From Alterluteimonas quercicellularis (GTDB lineage Bacteria > Pseudomonadota > Gammaproteobacteria > Xanthomonadales > Xanthomonadaceae): 64,000 nt of DNA. The stretch covers positions 124,001 through 188,000 of the forward strand of contig NZ_JAIWPR010000002.1 in NCBI RefSeq assembly GCF_021191635.1, written 5' to 3'. Each line of letters begins with the position of its first letter. Within the stretch, counting starts at the first letter, position 1. Shown here one piece after another: positions 42,701 to 51,235 of the stretch. A model generated the notes under the pieces. The model saw only the letters and a program-made list of their open reading frames with translations, was not told the origin of the DNA and searched no databases. A program made the translations under genes and the position numbers.

Positions 42701-43271
42701 GTCGGAATCGCTGGCCTCGCTGGTGTTCGCCTTCGCGCTGGCGGTGTTCCTGGTCTACCTGGTGATGGCCTCGCAGTTCGAATCGCTGCTGCATCCGTTT
42801 GTGATCCTGTTCACCATCCCGCTGGCGCTGGTCGGCGCGGTGCTGGCGCTGCTGGTCACCGGCAACACGATCTCGGTGGTGGTCTTCATCGGCCTGATCC
42901 TGCTGGTGGGCCTGGTGGTGAAGAACGCGATCATCCTGATCGACAAGGTCAACCAGCTGCGCGAGGCCGGCGTGCCCAAGCGCGAGGCGATGGTGGAGGG
43001 CGCTCGCTCGCGCCTGCGCCCGATCGCGATGACCTCGCTGTGCACGGTGTTCGGCTTCATGCCGCTGGCGCTGGCCTTCGGCGAGGGCGCGGAGGTGCGT
43101 TCGCCGATGGCGATCACGGTGATCGGCGGCGTCATCGTCTCCACCGTGCTCACGCTGCTGGTGATCCCGGTGGTCTACGACCTGATGGACCGCCGCGGCG
43201 ACGCCTGGTACCGCGCCCGTGGCGAGCGCGCGCGCGGCGCCATCGAGGATCCGGGGGCCGAGCCCGCATGA
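39792..43271 (+). CDS. RND efflux transporter, first of two
   Basis: A 1159-residue pump, longer than the usual 1020-1050. Twelve membrane segments are arranged as one, five, one, five around two periplasmic loops. The N-terminus is IEFSTRRRVTVAMVTVSLLLFGLLALGNLKVNLLPDLSYPTLTVRTEYTGAAPVEIE. The proton-relay Asp pair is Asp468-Asp469 in LATGLVVDDSIVVLES. Extra length comes from an Ala/Gly-rich insert in the first loop (GMLVATQAGAAASGGGAEEVARIAAASGDAAVMAAAMQ) and from a basic/hydrophobic insert between the halves. It probably exports hydrophobic or amphipathic compounds. Both ends overlap their neighbours by ATGA. Confidence 0.96.
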   Translation: MSAPDGRDGAPAGAGQGPRARGGVIEFSTRRRVTVAMVTVSLLLFGLLALGNLKVNLLPDLSYPTLTVRTEYTGAAPVEIETLVSEPVEEALGVVKGLRKLKSVSRTGQSDVVLEFAWGTDMDQASLEVRDKLETLQLPLEVEPPVLLRFNPSTEPILRVALSATGDGDPIRQLTELRRYADDDLKKKLEPVPGVAAVRVGGGLEDEIQVDLDTQQLARIGLPIDNVIQRLKQENVNLSGGRLEEGTQRYLVRTVNQFASVEEIRGMLVATQAGAAASGGGAEEVARIAAASGDAAVMAAAMQAQSAGTSTSRTVADGRPVRLGDVAEVRQGYRERESIIRLGGRESVELAIYKEGDANTVATADAVHARLEQLRKEVPPGIELTVVDDQAKFIRAAIDDVKFDAVLGGTLAILIIFLFLRSGWSTFVVGLSLPVSIITTFFFMDQLGLSLNVMSLSGLALATGLVVDDSIVVLESIAKARERGLGVLDAAIEGTREVGMAVVASTLTLIAVFLPLVFVEGIAGQLFRDQAITVALAVGISLAVSMTLIPMLSALKARSSMQFPDEPPHPQWRPEARWQRPMAATGRGIGALLRGACFAVAWAFVRLWRGAAAVLSPVMRKASDLAMAPYGAAERAYLRLLPGAMARPWAVLGISAAAFAASLAVVPLLGTDLIPQLAQDRFEMTVKLPPGTPLRETDRVLREVQAAHDGDADVAALFGYSGSGTRLDANPTESGENVAKLTVVMAEGGSRAVEARLTDALRETMRAYPGVQVDFSRPALFSFSTPLEIELRGQELEGLAAAGQKMAALLRANPHYADVKSTVEQGAPEIQIVFDQARAGALGLTTRQIADAVVRSVRGEVATRYNFRDRKIDVLVRAREGERDSLEAIRNLIVNPEAARPVRLSAVAEVVATTGPAEIHRADQVRVAVVSSNLRGIDLGAAVAEVRAMVAANPLGAGVSMHIGGQGEELSESLASLVFAFALAVFLVYLVMASQFESLLHPFVILFTIPLALVGAVLALLVTGNTISVVVFIGLILLVGLVVKNAIILIDKVNQLREAGVPKREAMVEGARSRLRPIAMTSLCTVFGFMPLALAFGEGAEVRSPMAITVIGGVIVSTVLTLLVIPVVYDLMDRRGDAWYRARGERARGAIEDPGAEPA

Positions 43272-46200
43272 GCGTCGCCGAACTCAGCCTGCGGCGGCCG
43301 GTCACCACGGTGATGCTGTTCGTGTCGCTGTTCGCGATCGGCCTGATCGCCTCGTTCCGGCTGCCGCTGGAGGCGCTGCCGGACGTGTCCGCGCCATTCC
43401 TGTACGTGCAGCTGCCGTATACCGGCTCGACGCCCGAGGAGGTGGAGCGCAACGTGCTGCGGCCGGCCGAGGAGGCGCTGGCCACCATGACCGGCATCAA
43501 GCGCATGCGGGCGCGGGCGAACTCGGAAGGCGCCGACATCTTCATGGAGTTCTCGGACTGGGACCGCGACATCGCGATCACCGCCTCGGAGGCGCGCGAG
43601 CGCATCGACGCCATCCGCGACGAACTGCCGGACGACTTCCGCCGCTACTTCGTTCACAAGTGGTCGACCGCCGACGAGCCGGTGTTGCGGGTGCGCCTGG
43701 CCGGCGACACCGACCTGACCGGCGCCTACGACCTCATCGACCGCCAGCTCAAGCGGCGCGTGGAGCGCGTGCCCGGCGTGGCGCGGGTGGAGGTCAGCGG
43801 CGCGCCGCCCAACGAGGTCGAGATCGCGATCGATCCCGACCGGCTCACCGCGCACGGGCTGGAGCTCAACGCGCTGGGGCAGCGGCTGCAGGCGGTGAAC
43901 TTCTCCGTCTCCGCCGGGCTGATCGAGGACGGCGGCCGCCGCCTGCGCGTGCAGCCGGTGGGCGAGATCGTCGACCTGGAGGAGCTGCGGCAGCTGTCGA
44001 TCAACGACCGCGGCCTGCGCCTGGGCGACGTGGCCGACGTGCGGCTGCGCCCGGCGCGGATGGACTACGGCCGCCGCCTGGACGGCCGCACCGCCGTGGG
44101 CCTGGACATCTACAAGGAGCGCGACGCCAACCTGGTGGAAGTCTCGCGCGAGGCGCTGGCCGAGATCGACCGCGCGCGCGGCGAGCCCGGGCTGGAGGGG
44201 ATCGACGTCAAGATCATCCAGAACATGGGCGAGGAGGTCACCGGCTCGCTGCTGGAACTGGCCGAGGCCGGCGCCATCGGCCTGGTGCTGTCGATCGTGG
44301 TGCTGTTCTTCTTCCTGCGCCACTGGCCGTCGACGCTGATGGTGACGCTGGCGATCCCGATCTGCTTCGTGATGACGCTGGGCTTCATGCACTTCTTCGG
44401 CGTCACCCTCAACGTGCTCAGCCTGATGGGCCTGCTGCTGGCGGTCGGCATGCTGGTCGACAACGCGGTGGTGGTGGTGGAGAGCATCTACCAGGAGCGC
44501 GAGCGCCACCCGGACCGCCCGGCCTACGCCTCCATCGTCGGCACCCGCCACGTCGCCATCGCGCTGTCGGCCGGCACCCTGTGCCACTGCATCGTGTTCC
44601 TGCCCAACCTGCTCGGCGAGACCAACGACATCAGCATCTTCATGGCCCAGATCGCGGTCACGATCTCGGTCTCGCTGCTGGCCTCGTGGCTGGTCGCGGT
44701 CAGCCTGATCCCCATGCTGTCGGCGCGGATGAAGACCCCGGCGGCGGTGGCGCGGCCGGACGGCCTGATCCCGCGCATGCAGCGCCGCTACGCGCGGCTG
44801 CTGCGCTGGACGCTGGAGCACCGCGGCTGGGCGGTCGCCGGCATCCTCGCGGTGATCGCGCTGAGCCTGGTCCCGATGAAGCTCGCCAAGTTCGACATGT
44901 TCGGCGGCGGCGACGGCGGCAACGAGATCACCCTCTACTACCAGTGGAAGGGCAGCTACAACAACGAGCAGCGCTCGCAGGAGGTCGCGCGCGTGGAACG
45001 CTACCTCGACGACAACCGCGAGCGGCTGGGGATCACCCAGGTCTACTCCTGGTTCGGCGAGCAGGGCGATTCCGGCACCGTCGCCACCTTCGGCGCCGGC
45101 AAGGTCGACCTGCGCGAGAAGAGCGACGTGATCAGCCGCGAGCTGCCGAAGTCGGCGCGCGCCGAGATCGGGGTGCGCGGCAGCGGCGGCGACCAGGGCG
45201 GCGGCATGGGCGGGCAGAACGTGCAGGTGCTGCTGGTCGGCGATTCGGCGCAGATGCTGCGCGACCTGGCCGCGGACATCGTGCCGGTGCTGGAGAGCCG
45301 CCCCGAGCTGCGCGACGTGCGGGTGGACGCCGGCGACACCAACCAGGAACTGACCGTGCGCGTGGACCGGGAGCGGGCCGCCGCCTACGGCTTCAGCGCC
45401 GAGCAGGTGTCCACCTTCGTCGGCATGGCCCTGCGCGGCAGCCAGCTGCGCGACTTCCGCCGCGGCGAGACCGAGGTGCCGGTATGGGTCCGCTTCGCCG
45501 GCGCGGAGAGCTACAGCGAGGCCGACATCGCCACCTTCATGGTGCGCGCCGACGACGGCCGCACCGTGCCGCTGCTGAGCATGGTCGACGTGTCGGTGGT
45601 GCCCAGCGCCAACCGCATCAGCCGCACCGACCGCCAGACCACGCTGTCCATCCAGGCCAACCTGGAGGGCGCCACCACGATGCCCGACGCCCGCGAGGCG
45701 ATGGAGCAGGCGCTGGAGGCGATGGCGTTCCCGCCCGGCTACGGCTTCAGCTTCTCCGGCAGCGGCTTCGAGCAGGACCAGCAGGCCAGCCAGCAGATGA
45801 TGTTCAACCTGCTGATCGCGCTGCTGATGATCTACGTGGTGATGGCCGCGGTGTTCGAATCGCTGCTGTTCCCGGCCGCGATCATGAGCTGCGTGCTGTT
45901 CTCGATCTTCGGCGTGTTCTGGCTGTTCTGGCTCACCGGCACCTCGATCACGGTCATGGCCTTCATCGGCGTGCTGGTGCTGATGGGCGTGGTGGTCAAC
46001 AACGGCATCGTCATGGTGGAGCACATCAACAACCTGCGCCGGCGCGGCATGAGCCGCACCGACGCGCTGGTGGAGGGCAGCCGCGAGCGCCTGCGGCCGA
46101 TCCTGATGACCATGGGCACGGCGATCCTGGCGATGATCCCGATCTCGCTGAGCGACACCGTGGTGCTGGGCGGCCTGGCGTACTCGCCGATGGCGCGCGC

Positions 46201-46357
46201 GGTGGCCGGCGGGCTGGCCTTCTCGACCGTGGTGAGCCTGCTGTTCCTGCCCACGATCTACGCGCTGCTCGACGACCTGGCCAACGGCACCAAGCGCATG
46301 CTGCGGCGCGCGCGCCGGCGCCGCGGCGAACCGCTGCCGGCCGCGGCGTTGCCGTAG
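43268..46357 (+). CDS. RND efflux transporter, second of two
   Basis: A 1029-residue pump of normal length starting MSVAELSLRRPVTTVMLFVSLFAIGLIASFRLPLEALPDVSAPF. The proton-relay position reads Asp398-Asn399 in LLAVGMLVDNAVVVVESIYQER instead of the Asp-Asp of most HAE1 pumps. The C-terminal half has QQMMFNLLIALLMIYVVMAAVFESLLFPAAIMSCVLFSIFGVF and GVVVNNGIVMVEHINNLRRRG. It may form a hetero-oligomer with the first pump, as in MdtBC or MuxBC. No outer-membrane factor gene follows, so a channel must be recruited from elsewhere. Confidence 0.96.
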   Translation: MSVAELSLRRPVTTVMLFVSLFAIGLIASFRLPLEALPDVSAPFLYVQLPYTGSTPEEVERNVLRPAEEALATMTGIKRMRARANSEGADIFMEFSDWDRDIAITASEARERIDAIRDELPDDFRRYFVHKWSTADEPVLRVRLAGDTDLTGAYDLIDRQLKRRVERVPGVARVEVSGAPPNEVEIAIDPDRLTAHGLELNALGQRLQAVNFSVSAGLIEDGGRRLRVQPVGEIVDLEELRQLSINDRGLRLGDVADVRLRPARMDYGRRLDGRTAVGLDIYKERDANLVEVSREALAEIDRARGEPGLEGIDVKIIQNMGEEVTGSLLELAEAGAIGLVLSIVVLFFFLRHWPSTLMVTLAIPICFVMTLGFMHFFGVTLNVLSLMGLLLAVGMLVDNAVVVVESIYQERERHPDRPAYASIVGTRHVAIALSAGTLCHCIVFLPNLLGETNDISIFMAQIAVTISVSLLASWLVAVSLIPMLSARMKTPAAVARPDGLIPRMQRRYARLLRWTLEHRGWAVAGILAVIALSLVPMKLAKFDMFGGGDGGNEITLYYQWKGSYNNEQRSQEVARVERYLDDNRERLGITQVYSWFGEQGDSGTVATFGAGKVDLREKSDVISRELPKSARAEIGVRGSGGDQGGGMGGQNVQVLLVGDSAQMLRDLAADIVPVLESRPELRDVRVDAGDTNQELTVRVDRERAAAYGFSAEQVSTFVGMALRGSQLRDFRRGETEVPVWVRFAGAESYSEADIATFMVRADDGRTVPLLSMVDVSVVPSANRISRTDRQTTLSIQANLEGATTMPDAREAMEQALEAMAFPPGYGFSFSGSGFEQDQQASQQMMFNLLIALLMIYVVMAAVFESLLFPAAIMSCVLFSIFGVFWLFWLTGTSITVMAFIGVLVLMGVVVNNGIVMVEHINNLRRRGMSRTDALVEGSRERLRPILMTMGTAILAMIPISLSDTVVLGGLAYSPMARAVAGGLAFSTVVSLLFLPTIYALLDDLANGTKRMLRRARRRRGEPLPAAALP

Positions 46358-46409
46358 CGTGCGCGGTCCGGCGTCTGCCGCGGTCCGGGCCAGCGGCCGC
46401 AGCGAACGT

Positions 46410-47618
46410 TCACGAGAACAGGGTGCGGAAGATGCGCAGCCCGGCGATCCAGACGCCGGCGCTGGAGCCGAGGTTGGTCAGGATGAAGTTGAGGATCGCG
46501 CGCGAGACCCGGTTGCGGTACCAGCCCTTCAGCGTCTGCACGTCGTCGCGCAGGGCCAGGAAGTCGCCATAGGCGGGCTTGCGCAGGTGCGCCTCGACCA
46601 GCGCGCTGAACAGCCCCGGCGAGACGCCCGGCGGCCGGAACGGCTTGAGCGGCGCGGCGACCGCCGAGGCCAGCACGCTCAGCGGGTGGCCGGCGGCGGC
46701 GATGGTGCCGATCGCCGCGAGCGCGGCAGTGATGACGACCCAGTCCAGCAGCATCCGCGTGCCCAGCGCCGCGCCGCCCTGCCAGAAGCCCCAGGCGATC
46801 ATGCCCAGGATCAGCGCCATCAGGACGGTGGTGAACCAGGGGAAGCGGCGCTTGGTCGAGACCGCTTCCAGCTCGGCGCGGATCTCGCCCGGCGCCGGCG
46901 CGTCCTCGGCCAGGTGCCGCGCCAGCCCGGCGAGGTGGCCGGCGCCCACCACGGCCAGCACCTCCTTCGCGCCGGCCGGAAGCTCGCGCAGCCGCGCGGC
47001 CATGTAGCGGTCGCGCTCGGCGATGACGGTCTCGTACAGCGCCGGGCTGCTCTGCGCGAACTCGCCGAAGCTCGATTCCAGCATGTCGCCTTCCTTGAGC
47101 TTCTCGATCTCGTCCTCGCCCATCTCCTCGCTGGTCAGCAGCCCGCCGAGCAGGCTCCAGCCGAGCTTCATGCGGCCGAAGAAGCCCAGCCGCCGCGAGG
47201 CGCGGCGGAAGGTCAGGCCGACCTCGCGGTCGATCAGTTCCAGCCCCAGCCCGCGTTCCTTCGCCACCGCGACCGCGCGCTTGAGCTCGGCGCCGGGCTC
47301 GATGCCCAGCTGCTCGGCCAGCCGGCGCTGGTAGGCGGCCAGGGCGAGGTTGGCCGCGAACATCGCCACCCGGCCCTTGCGGATCACGTCCACCAGGTTG
47401 AGCCGGGCCAGCGCGTCCGGGTCGGTCAGCGCCTGCAGCCGGCCGGCGTCCAGCTCCACCGCCACGGTGTCGAAGCCGCCCTGCTCGATGGCGTTCTCGA
47501 CCGCGTCCACGCTCGCGCGCGAGACGTGCGCGGTGCCGAGCAGGGTGTAGCGGATGCCGTCGCGCTCGACGATGGCGTGCGGCTGGCTCTGCCAGAGCGG
47601 GCTGTGGGCGTCGGTCAT
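46410..47618 (-). CDS. TraB/PrgY-family membrane protein
   Basis: A 402-residue protein. The N-terminal TraB domain contains YTLLGTAHVSRASVDAVENAIEQGGFDTVAVELDAGRL and VVGAGHLAGLARHLAED, whose GTAH/GxGH histidines are conserved in the family. The C-terminal third has about three membrane segments (FPWFTTVLMALILGMIAWGFW; LLDWVVITAALAAIGTIAAAGHPLSVLASAVAAPL; AILNFILTNLGSSAGVWIAG). PrgY-type proteins have been linked to peptide pheromone shutdown, and the fold to metalloprotease-like EreA/ChaN relatives. The role here is unknown. It is first in a leftward direction and convergent with the RND operon. Confidence 0.9.
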   Translation of the reverse strand: MTDAHSPLWQSQPHAIVERDGIRYTLLGTAHVSRASVDAVENAIEQGGFDTVAVELDAGRLQALTDPDALARLNLVDVIRKGRVAMFAANLALAAYQRRLAEQLGIEPGAELKRAVAVAKERGLGLELIDREVGLTFRRASRRLGFFGRMKLGWSLLGGLLTSEEMGEDEIEKLKEGDMLESSFGEFAQSSPALYETVIAERDRYMAARLRELPAGAKEVLAVVGAGHLAGLARHLAEDAPAPGEIRAELEAVSTKRRFPWFTTVLMALILGMIAWGFWQGGAALGTRMLLDWVVITAALAAIGTIAAAGHPLSVLASAVAAPLKPFRPPGVSPGLFSALVEAHLRKPAYGDFLALRDDVQTLKGWYRNRVSRAILNFILTNLGSSAGVWIAGLRIFRTLFS

Positions 47619-47628
47619 CGTGGATTCG

Positions 47629-48159
47629 TCATTCGTCGTCGGGAGGGGACGCGGCGCCGTCGCCGAGCGCGCGCTGCATCTGCACGACGTCGAGCCAGCG
47701 CCCGTGTTTGCGGCCGAGGCCGGGGAAGACGCCCACCACCGCGAAGCCCAGGCGCTCGTGCAGGCGGATCGAGGCCCGGTTGTCCCGGTCGCCGATCACG
47801 GCGACCATCTGCCGGTGGCCGATCGCCGTGCAGCGCGCGATCAGCGCCTCCATTAGCGTCCGCCCGATGCCGCGACCGTGCAGGGTCTGGCTTACGTAGA
47901 CGGTGCTCTCGACTGCCCAGCGGTAGCCGGCGCGGGCGCGGTAGGCGCTCGCATAGGCGTACCCCGCGAAGCGGCCGTCGGCCTCCGCGACGAGGTAGGG
48001 ATGGCGCGCGTCCGCGGTCGCGCGCCAGCGCCGGCGCATCTCGTCCACGTCGGGCGGGTCGTACTCGTAGGTGGCCACGCCGTCGCGGACCTCGCGGGCA
48101 TACAGGGCGGCGATCGCGTCGAAGTCGCGCTCGGCGGCGTCGCGGAGGCGGATGTCCAC
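47629..48159 (-). CDS. GNAT acetyltransferase, phosphinothricin acetyltransferase-like
   Basis: A 176-residue protein from a GTG start. The Pat/MddA-type GNAT pattern is clear: IRLRDAAERDFDAIAALYAREVRDGVATYEYDPPDVDEM, WAVESTVYVSQTLHGRGIGRTLMEALI (acetyl-CoA loop HGRGIG) and VAVIGDRDNRASIRLHERLGFAVVGVFPGLGRKHGRWLDVVQMQRAL. Relatives acetylate methionine sulfone, sulfoximine or phosphinothricin. Start and neighbour stop are 3 bases apart from the amidase gene, so it is translated in the polyamine operon. Confidence 0.93.
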   Translation of the reverse strand: MDIRLRDAAERDFDAIAALYAREVRDGVATYEYDPPDVDEMRRRWRATADARHPYLVAEADGRFAGYAYASAYRARAGYRWAVESTVYVSQTLHGRGIGRTLMEALIARCTAIGHRQMVAVIGDRDNRASIRLHERLGFAVVGVFPGLGRKHGRWLDVVQMQRALGDGAASPPDDE

Positions 48160-48162
48160 GGA

Positions 48163-49065
48163 TCAGTCGATGTAGCGCTTGAGCAGGTCGCCGTAGGCGT
48201 CGATGCGGCGGTCGCGCAGGAACGGCCAGATCCGGCGCACGTCCTCGCTGCGCGCCAGGTCCAGCTCTGCCAGCAGCACCTCCGGCTCGCCGCCGGCCTC
48301 GGCCAGGAACTCGCCCTGCGGGCCGAGCACGTGGCTGTTGCCCCAGAAGCGGATGCCCGAGGCACCCGCATGCCCCTCGGAAGCGATGGGCGACGGCTCG
48401 TGGCCGACCCGGTTGCACGACAGCACCGGCAGCCCGTTGGCCACCGCGTGGCCGCGATGGCTGAGGATCCAGGCGTCGCGCTGGCGCTCGCGCTCGTCCC
48501 GGGCGTCGTCCGGGTCCCAGCCGATCGCGGTGGGATAGAGCAGCAGCTCCGCGCCCGCCAGCGCCATCAGCCGCGCGGCCTCCGGGTACCACTGGTCCCA
48601 GCACACCAGCACGCCGAGGCGGCCGACCGAGGTGTCGATCGGGCCGAAGCCGAGGTCGCCCGGGGTGAAGTAGAACTTCTCGTAGAAGCCCGGGTCGTCG
48701 GGGATGTGCATCTTGCGGTACTTGCCCGCGAAGCGGCCGTCGGCGTCGAAGACCACCGCGGTGTTGTGGTACAGGCCGGCGGCGCGGCGCTCGAACAGCG
48801 AGCCGACCAGGACCACCCGGTGGCGCGCGGCCAGCGCCGACAGGCGCTCGGTGCTGGGCCCGGGGATCGGCTCGGCGAGGTCGAACTCGGCCACCGATTC
48901 GTGCTGGCAGAAGTAGGCGCCGTTGTGCAGTTCCTGCAGCAGCACCAGGCGCGCGCCGGCCGCGGCGGCCTCGGCCACGCGCGCCTCGATGGCGTCGAGG
49001 TTGGCGGCGGCATCGCCGTGGTTGCGCTCCTGGACCAGCGCGACGGGCAGGGTCTGGGTCTTCAT
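48163..49065 (-). CDS. aguB: N-carbamoylputrescine amidase
   Basis: A 300-residue nitrilase-superfamily enzyme. The catalytic triad is Glu in LVLLQELHNGAYFCQHE, Lys in YRKMHIPDDPGFYEKFYFTPGD and Cys in VLVCWDQWYPEAARLMALAGAE. The FYEKFYF and WDQWYPE blocks are typical of AguB. It hydrolyses N-carbamoylputrescine to putrescine, ammonia and CO2 in the cytoplasm, the last step of the agmatine route. It lies 88 bases after the agmatine deiminase gene, forming a complete agmatine-to-putrescine pathway. Confidence 0.96.
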   Translation of the reverse strand: MKTQTLPVALVQERNHGDAAANLDAIEARVAEAAAAGARLVLLQELHNGAYFCQHESVAEFDLAEPIPGPSTERLSALAARHRVVLVGSLFERRAAGLYHNTAVVFDADGRFAGKYRKMHIPDDPGFYEKFYFTPGDLGFGPIDTSVGRLGVLVCWDQWYPEAARLMALAGAELLLYPTAIGWDPDDARDERERQRDAWILSHRGHAVANGLPVLSCNRVGHEPSPIASEGHAGASGIRFWGNSHVLGPQGEFLAEAGGEPEVLLAELDLARSEDVRRIWPFLRDRRIDAYGDLLKRYID

Positions 49066-49153
49066 GCGGGCAGTCTAATCCTCGGAGGCTGTATGCCCCT
49101 CGGTCGGGGGCGATGCACGGACGGCGCGGCGAGCGCGACGCCAGGCGCCGGCG

Positions 49154-50206
49154 TCAGCCGAGCACGCCGCGCGGCAGCTGCATGGTCAGGCAGTGCAGGC
49201 TGCCGTTCTGCCAGATCAGCGGCCGGCAGTCGATCTGCACCACCTCGCGTCCCGGGAAGGCCCGCGCCACGACCTCGCGGGCCGCTGCGTCGGCCGGATC
49301 GCCGTAGCCGGGCATCAGCACCGCGTCGTCGACGATCAGGAAGTTGGCGTAGGAGGCTGCCAGCCGGCGGCCGCCGTCGCGGATCGGGCGCGGCCACGGC
49401 AGCGGGAACAGCCGGTACGGGGCGCCGTCGGCGGTGCGCAGCGCCGCCAGCTCGGCGGCCATCGCGCGCAGTTCCTCGTAGTGGGCGTCGTCTTCGGGGT
49501 CGTCGCAGGCCTGGAACACGATCGCGTCGGGCGCGGCGAAGCGCGCCAGGGTGTCGATGTGGGCGTCGGTGTCGTCGCCCTCCAGGTAGCCGTGGTCCAG
49601 CCACAGCACGCGGTCCTGCGCCAGCCAGCCGGCGAGCTGCGCGTCGAGCGCGCTGCGGTCGAGCCCCGGATGGCGCTCGTGCAGGCACTTCCAGGTGGTC
49701 AGCAGCGTGCCGGCGCCGTCGGTCTCGATCGCGCCGCCCTCCAGGGCGAAGTCGATCGGCGTGCGCTGGCTGCGGGCGAACACGCCCATCGCGTCCAGGC
49801 GCGCCACCAGCGCGTCGTCGCGCTCGGCGGCGAACTTGCCGCCCCAGCCGGTGAAGCGGAAGTCCAGCAGGCGGAAGCCGTCGCCCTCGCGCAGGGTGAT
49901 CGGGCCGGAATCGCGCAGCCAGGTATCGTCGTAGGGCGCGGTCAGGAAGCGCACCTGCGCCATGTCGATGCGCGAGGACGACAGCCGCGCGCGGGCATAG
50001 GCCTCGACATCGTCGTCCGCCACGCACAGCAGCACCGGGCGGAAGCGGGCGATCGCCGCGACCAGCGCGATGTAGGTCTCCTCGACCTCGCCCAGGCGCT
50101 CGGCCCAGTCGGTGTCGGCGTGCGGCCAGGCCAGCAGGATCGCGGCCTGGGGCTCCCATTCGGCGGGAAAGCGGCGGGCGTGTATTGCGGGTGTTGCGTC
50201 GGTCAT
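49154..50206 (-). CDS. aguA: Agmatine deiminase
   Basis: A 350-residue PPAD-fold enzyme. Blocks are RRFPAEWEPQAAILLAWPHADTDWAERLGEVEETYIALVAAI, PYDDTWLRDSGPITL, DFRFTGWGGKF, ALEGGAIETDGAGTLLTT, LDHGYLEGDDTDAHIDTLARF and the nucleophilic Cys in QNGSLHCLTMQLPRG. It converts agmatine to N-carbamoylputrescine plus ammonia. The start at 50206 (MTDATPAIHARRFPAEW) leaves the expected short N-terminus. It is the first of the agu genes. Confidence 0.96.
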   Translation of the reverse strand: MTDATPAIHARRFPAEWEPQAAILLAWPHADTDWAERLGEVEETYIALVAAIARFRPVLLCVADDDVEAYARARLSSSRIDMAQVRFLTAPYDDTWLRDSGPITLREGDGFRLLDFRFTGWGGKFAAERDDALVARLDAMGVFARSQRTPIDFALEGGAIETDGAGTLLTTWKCLHERHPGLDRSALDAQLAGWLAQDRVLWLDHGYLEGDDTDAHIDTLARFAAPDAIVFQACDDPEDDAHYEELRAMAAELAALRTADGAPYRLFPLPWPRPIRDGGRRLAASYANFLIVDDAVLMPGYGDPADAAAREVVARAFPGREVVQIDCRPLIWQNGSLHCLTMQLPRGVLG

Positions 50207-50292
50207 GGGGTGCGGGTGTTCCGGGACGACGGCGCCGGCCTCGGGGGCCGGCACCTGGACTGGAGAAGGGAGCGGGCCGCCCTCGGGCGGCG

Positions 50293-50622
50293 TCAACGGA
50301 TCGCGGGGCGGGGCCCGATCTCGTTGGGCGCGGCCTTGTTGAGCACGGCGTTCACCACCCGGTCGCGCTCGAAGTACACGGTGAACGCCGGATACACCCA
50401 GCGGTGGATGGTCGGCCAGTCGCGCTTCTGGCCGCCGCGCGGGTCGAGCCGCTCGGACGGCGCGCCGAAGCGCGCCTCGACCTCGGCCATGCGCATGCCC
50501 TGGGTGGGCAGCGCGACCCGGGAGCCGGCCTGGACGCGCTCGACCAGCAGGACGTCGGCGGAGGCGGAGCCGGCGGCGAGGGCGAGGGCGCACAGCGCGG
50601 CAGCGGCGATACGACGAGGCAT
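50293..50622 (-). CDS. Small exported protein (BamE/SmpA-like fold suspected)
   Basis: A 109-residue protein with a signal peptide (MPRRIAAAALCALALAAGSASADV). The mature part, VLLVERVQAGSRVALPTQGMRMAEVEARFGAPSERLDPRGG and WPTIHRWVYPAFTVYFERDRVVNAVLN, has the GM..xEVexrFGxP and 'W.Y....V.F..drV' pattern found in SmpA/OmlA-type small domains. It has no lipobox. Periplasmic; function unknown. It lies 86 bases upstream of aguA on the same strand. Confidence 0.8.
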   Translation of the reverse strand: MPRRIAAAALCALALAAGSASADVLLVERVQAGSRVALPTQGMRMAEVEARFGAPSERLDPRGGQKRDWPTIHRWVYPAFTVYFERDRVVNAVLNKAAPNEIGPRPAIR

Positions 50623-50743
50623 GGCACGGCTCCTTGGACGGACGGGAGCGCCGATTCTAAACAGAACGCCGCAACGGATCGTCCCTGACGGATCGGCTCG
50701 GCGGGGTGACAGCGGACGGACGGTCCGCCCGGGCGCCCCAACG

Positions 50744-50767
50744 TAAAGGGGCCGCTCGCGCGGCCCC
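50744..50767 (-). terminator. Rho-independent terminator of rpmJ
   Basis: Read leftwards, GGGGCCGC-GCGA-GCGGCCCC (50767-50748) is a perfect 8-bp stem with a stable tetraloop, followed by TTTACGTT. It lies 40 bases after the rpmJ stop. Confidence 0.8.
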
Positions 50768-50806
50768 CTCGTCGCAACCGGCCGGCGCCAAGGCGCCGGC
50801 GAGGTC

Positions 50807-50932
50807 TCAGCGCTGGCGCGCCTTGAACCGCGGGTTGGACTTGCAGATCACGAAGACCTTGCCGCGACGACGAACGACCTTGCAGTCGCGGTGGCGGGCC
50901 TTCGCCGACTTCAGGGAGGACAGGACCTTCAT
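50807..50932 (-). CDS. rpmJ: 50S ribosomal protein L36 (long, 41-residue form)
   Basis: A 41-residue gene: [41 protein letters not shown]. It keeps only two of the four zinc-binding Cys of classical L36, so it is the zinc-free type common in xanthomonads. It is an rRNA-binding protein of the large subunit. Start at 50932 after GAGGTTCCGTC, and a strong terminator 40 bases after the stop. Confidence 0.97.
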   Translation of the reverse strand: MKVLSSLKSAKARHRDCKVVRRRGKVFVICKSNPRFKARQR

Positions 50933-51235
50933 GACGGAACCTCGGTGTACGTAAGTAAAAGGTGACGGGACGACGACGGTAAACCGGCGATTCTAGCGGA
51001 CTTTCGCCAGCCCGATCAACTGCTTGCCTCGCATCGAGCAGCACCGGCCAGCGGACTCTTCTTGCGCGGGCATGGACTTCGGCCCCCGCGTCGCCCTGGC
51101 CGGGTCCGCTCCCGGCCCGGCAGGCTCTCATGGCCAATCCGCCGCCGCCGCAGCGTCTCGCCGGGCGGGGCGCGGCCCGCCCCGCCGGCGGGTGAAGAAC
51201 CTAGAATGTGCCGTCCCCGCGCCGAGAAGCACCGC
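50933..51235. promoter_or_regulatory. Divergent promoter region of rpmJ and cmk
   Basis: No gene was seen in this 303-base region. Reading left, TAGAAT (50998-50993) is a possible -10 for rpmJ; reading right, TAGAAT at 51202-51207 is a possible -10 for cmk, giving a leader of roughly 20 bases. No good -35 boxes. Confidence 0.35.

Noticed and set aside
39627-46024. Very long leftward open frames (about 950-1050 codons) opposite the RND pumps
   Set aside because: They are mirror frames of the pump genes. The translation is dominated by His, Arg, Gln and Asp runs and has no membrane or enzyme features.
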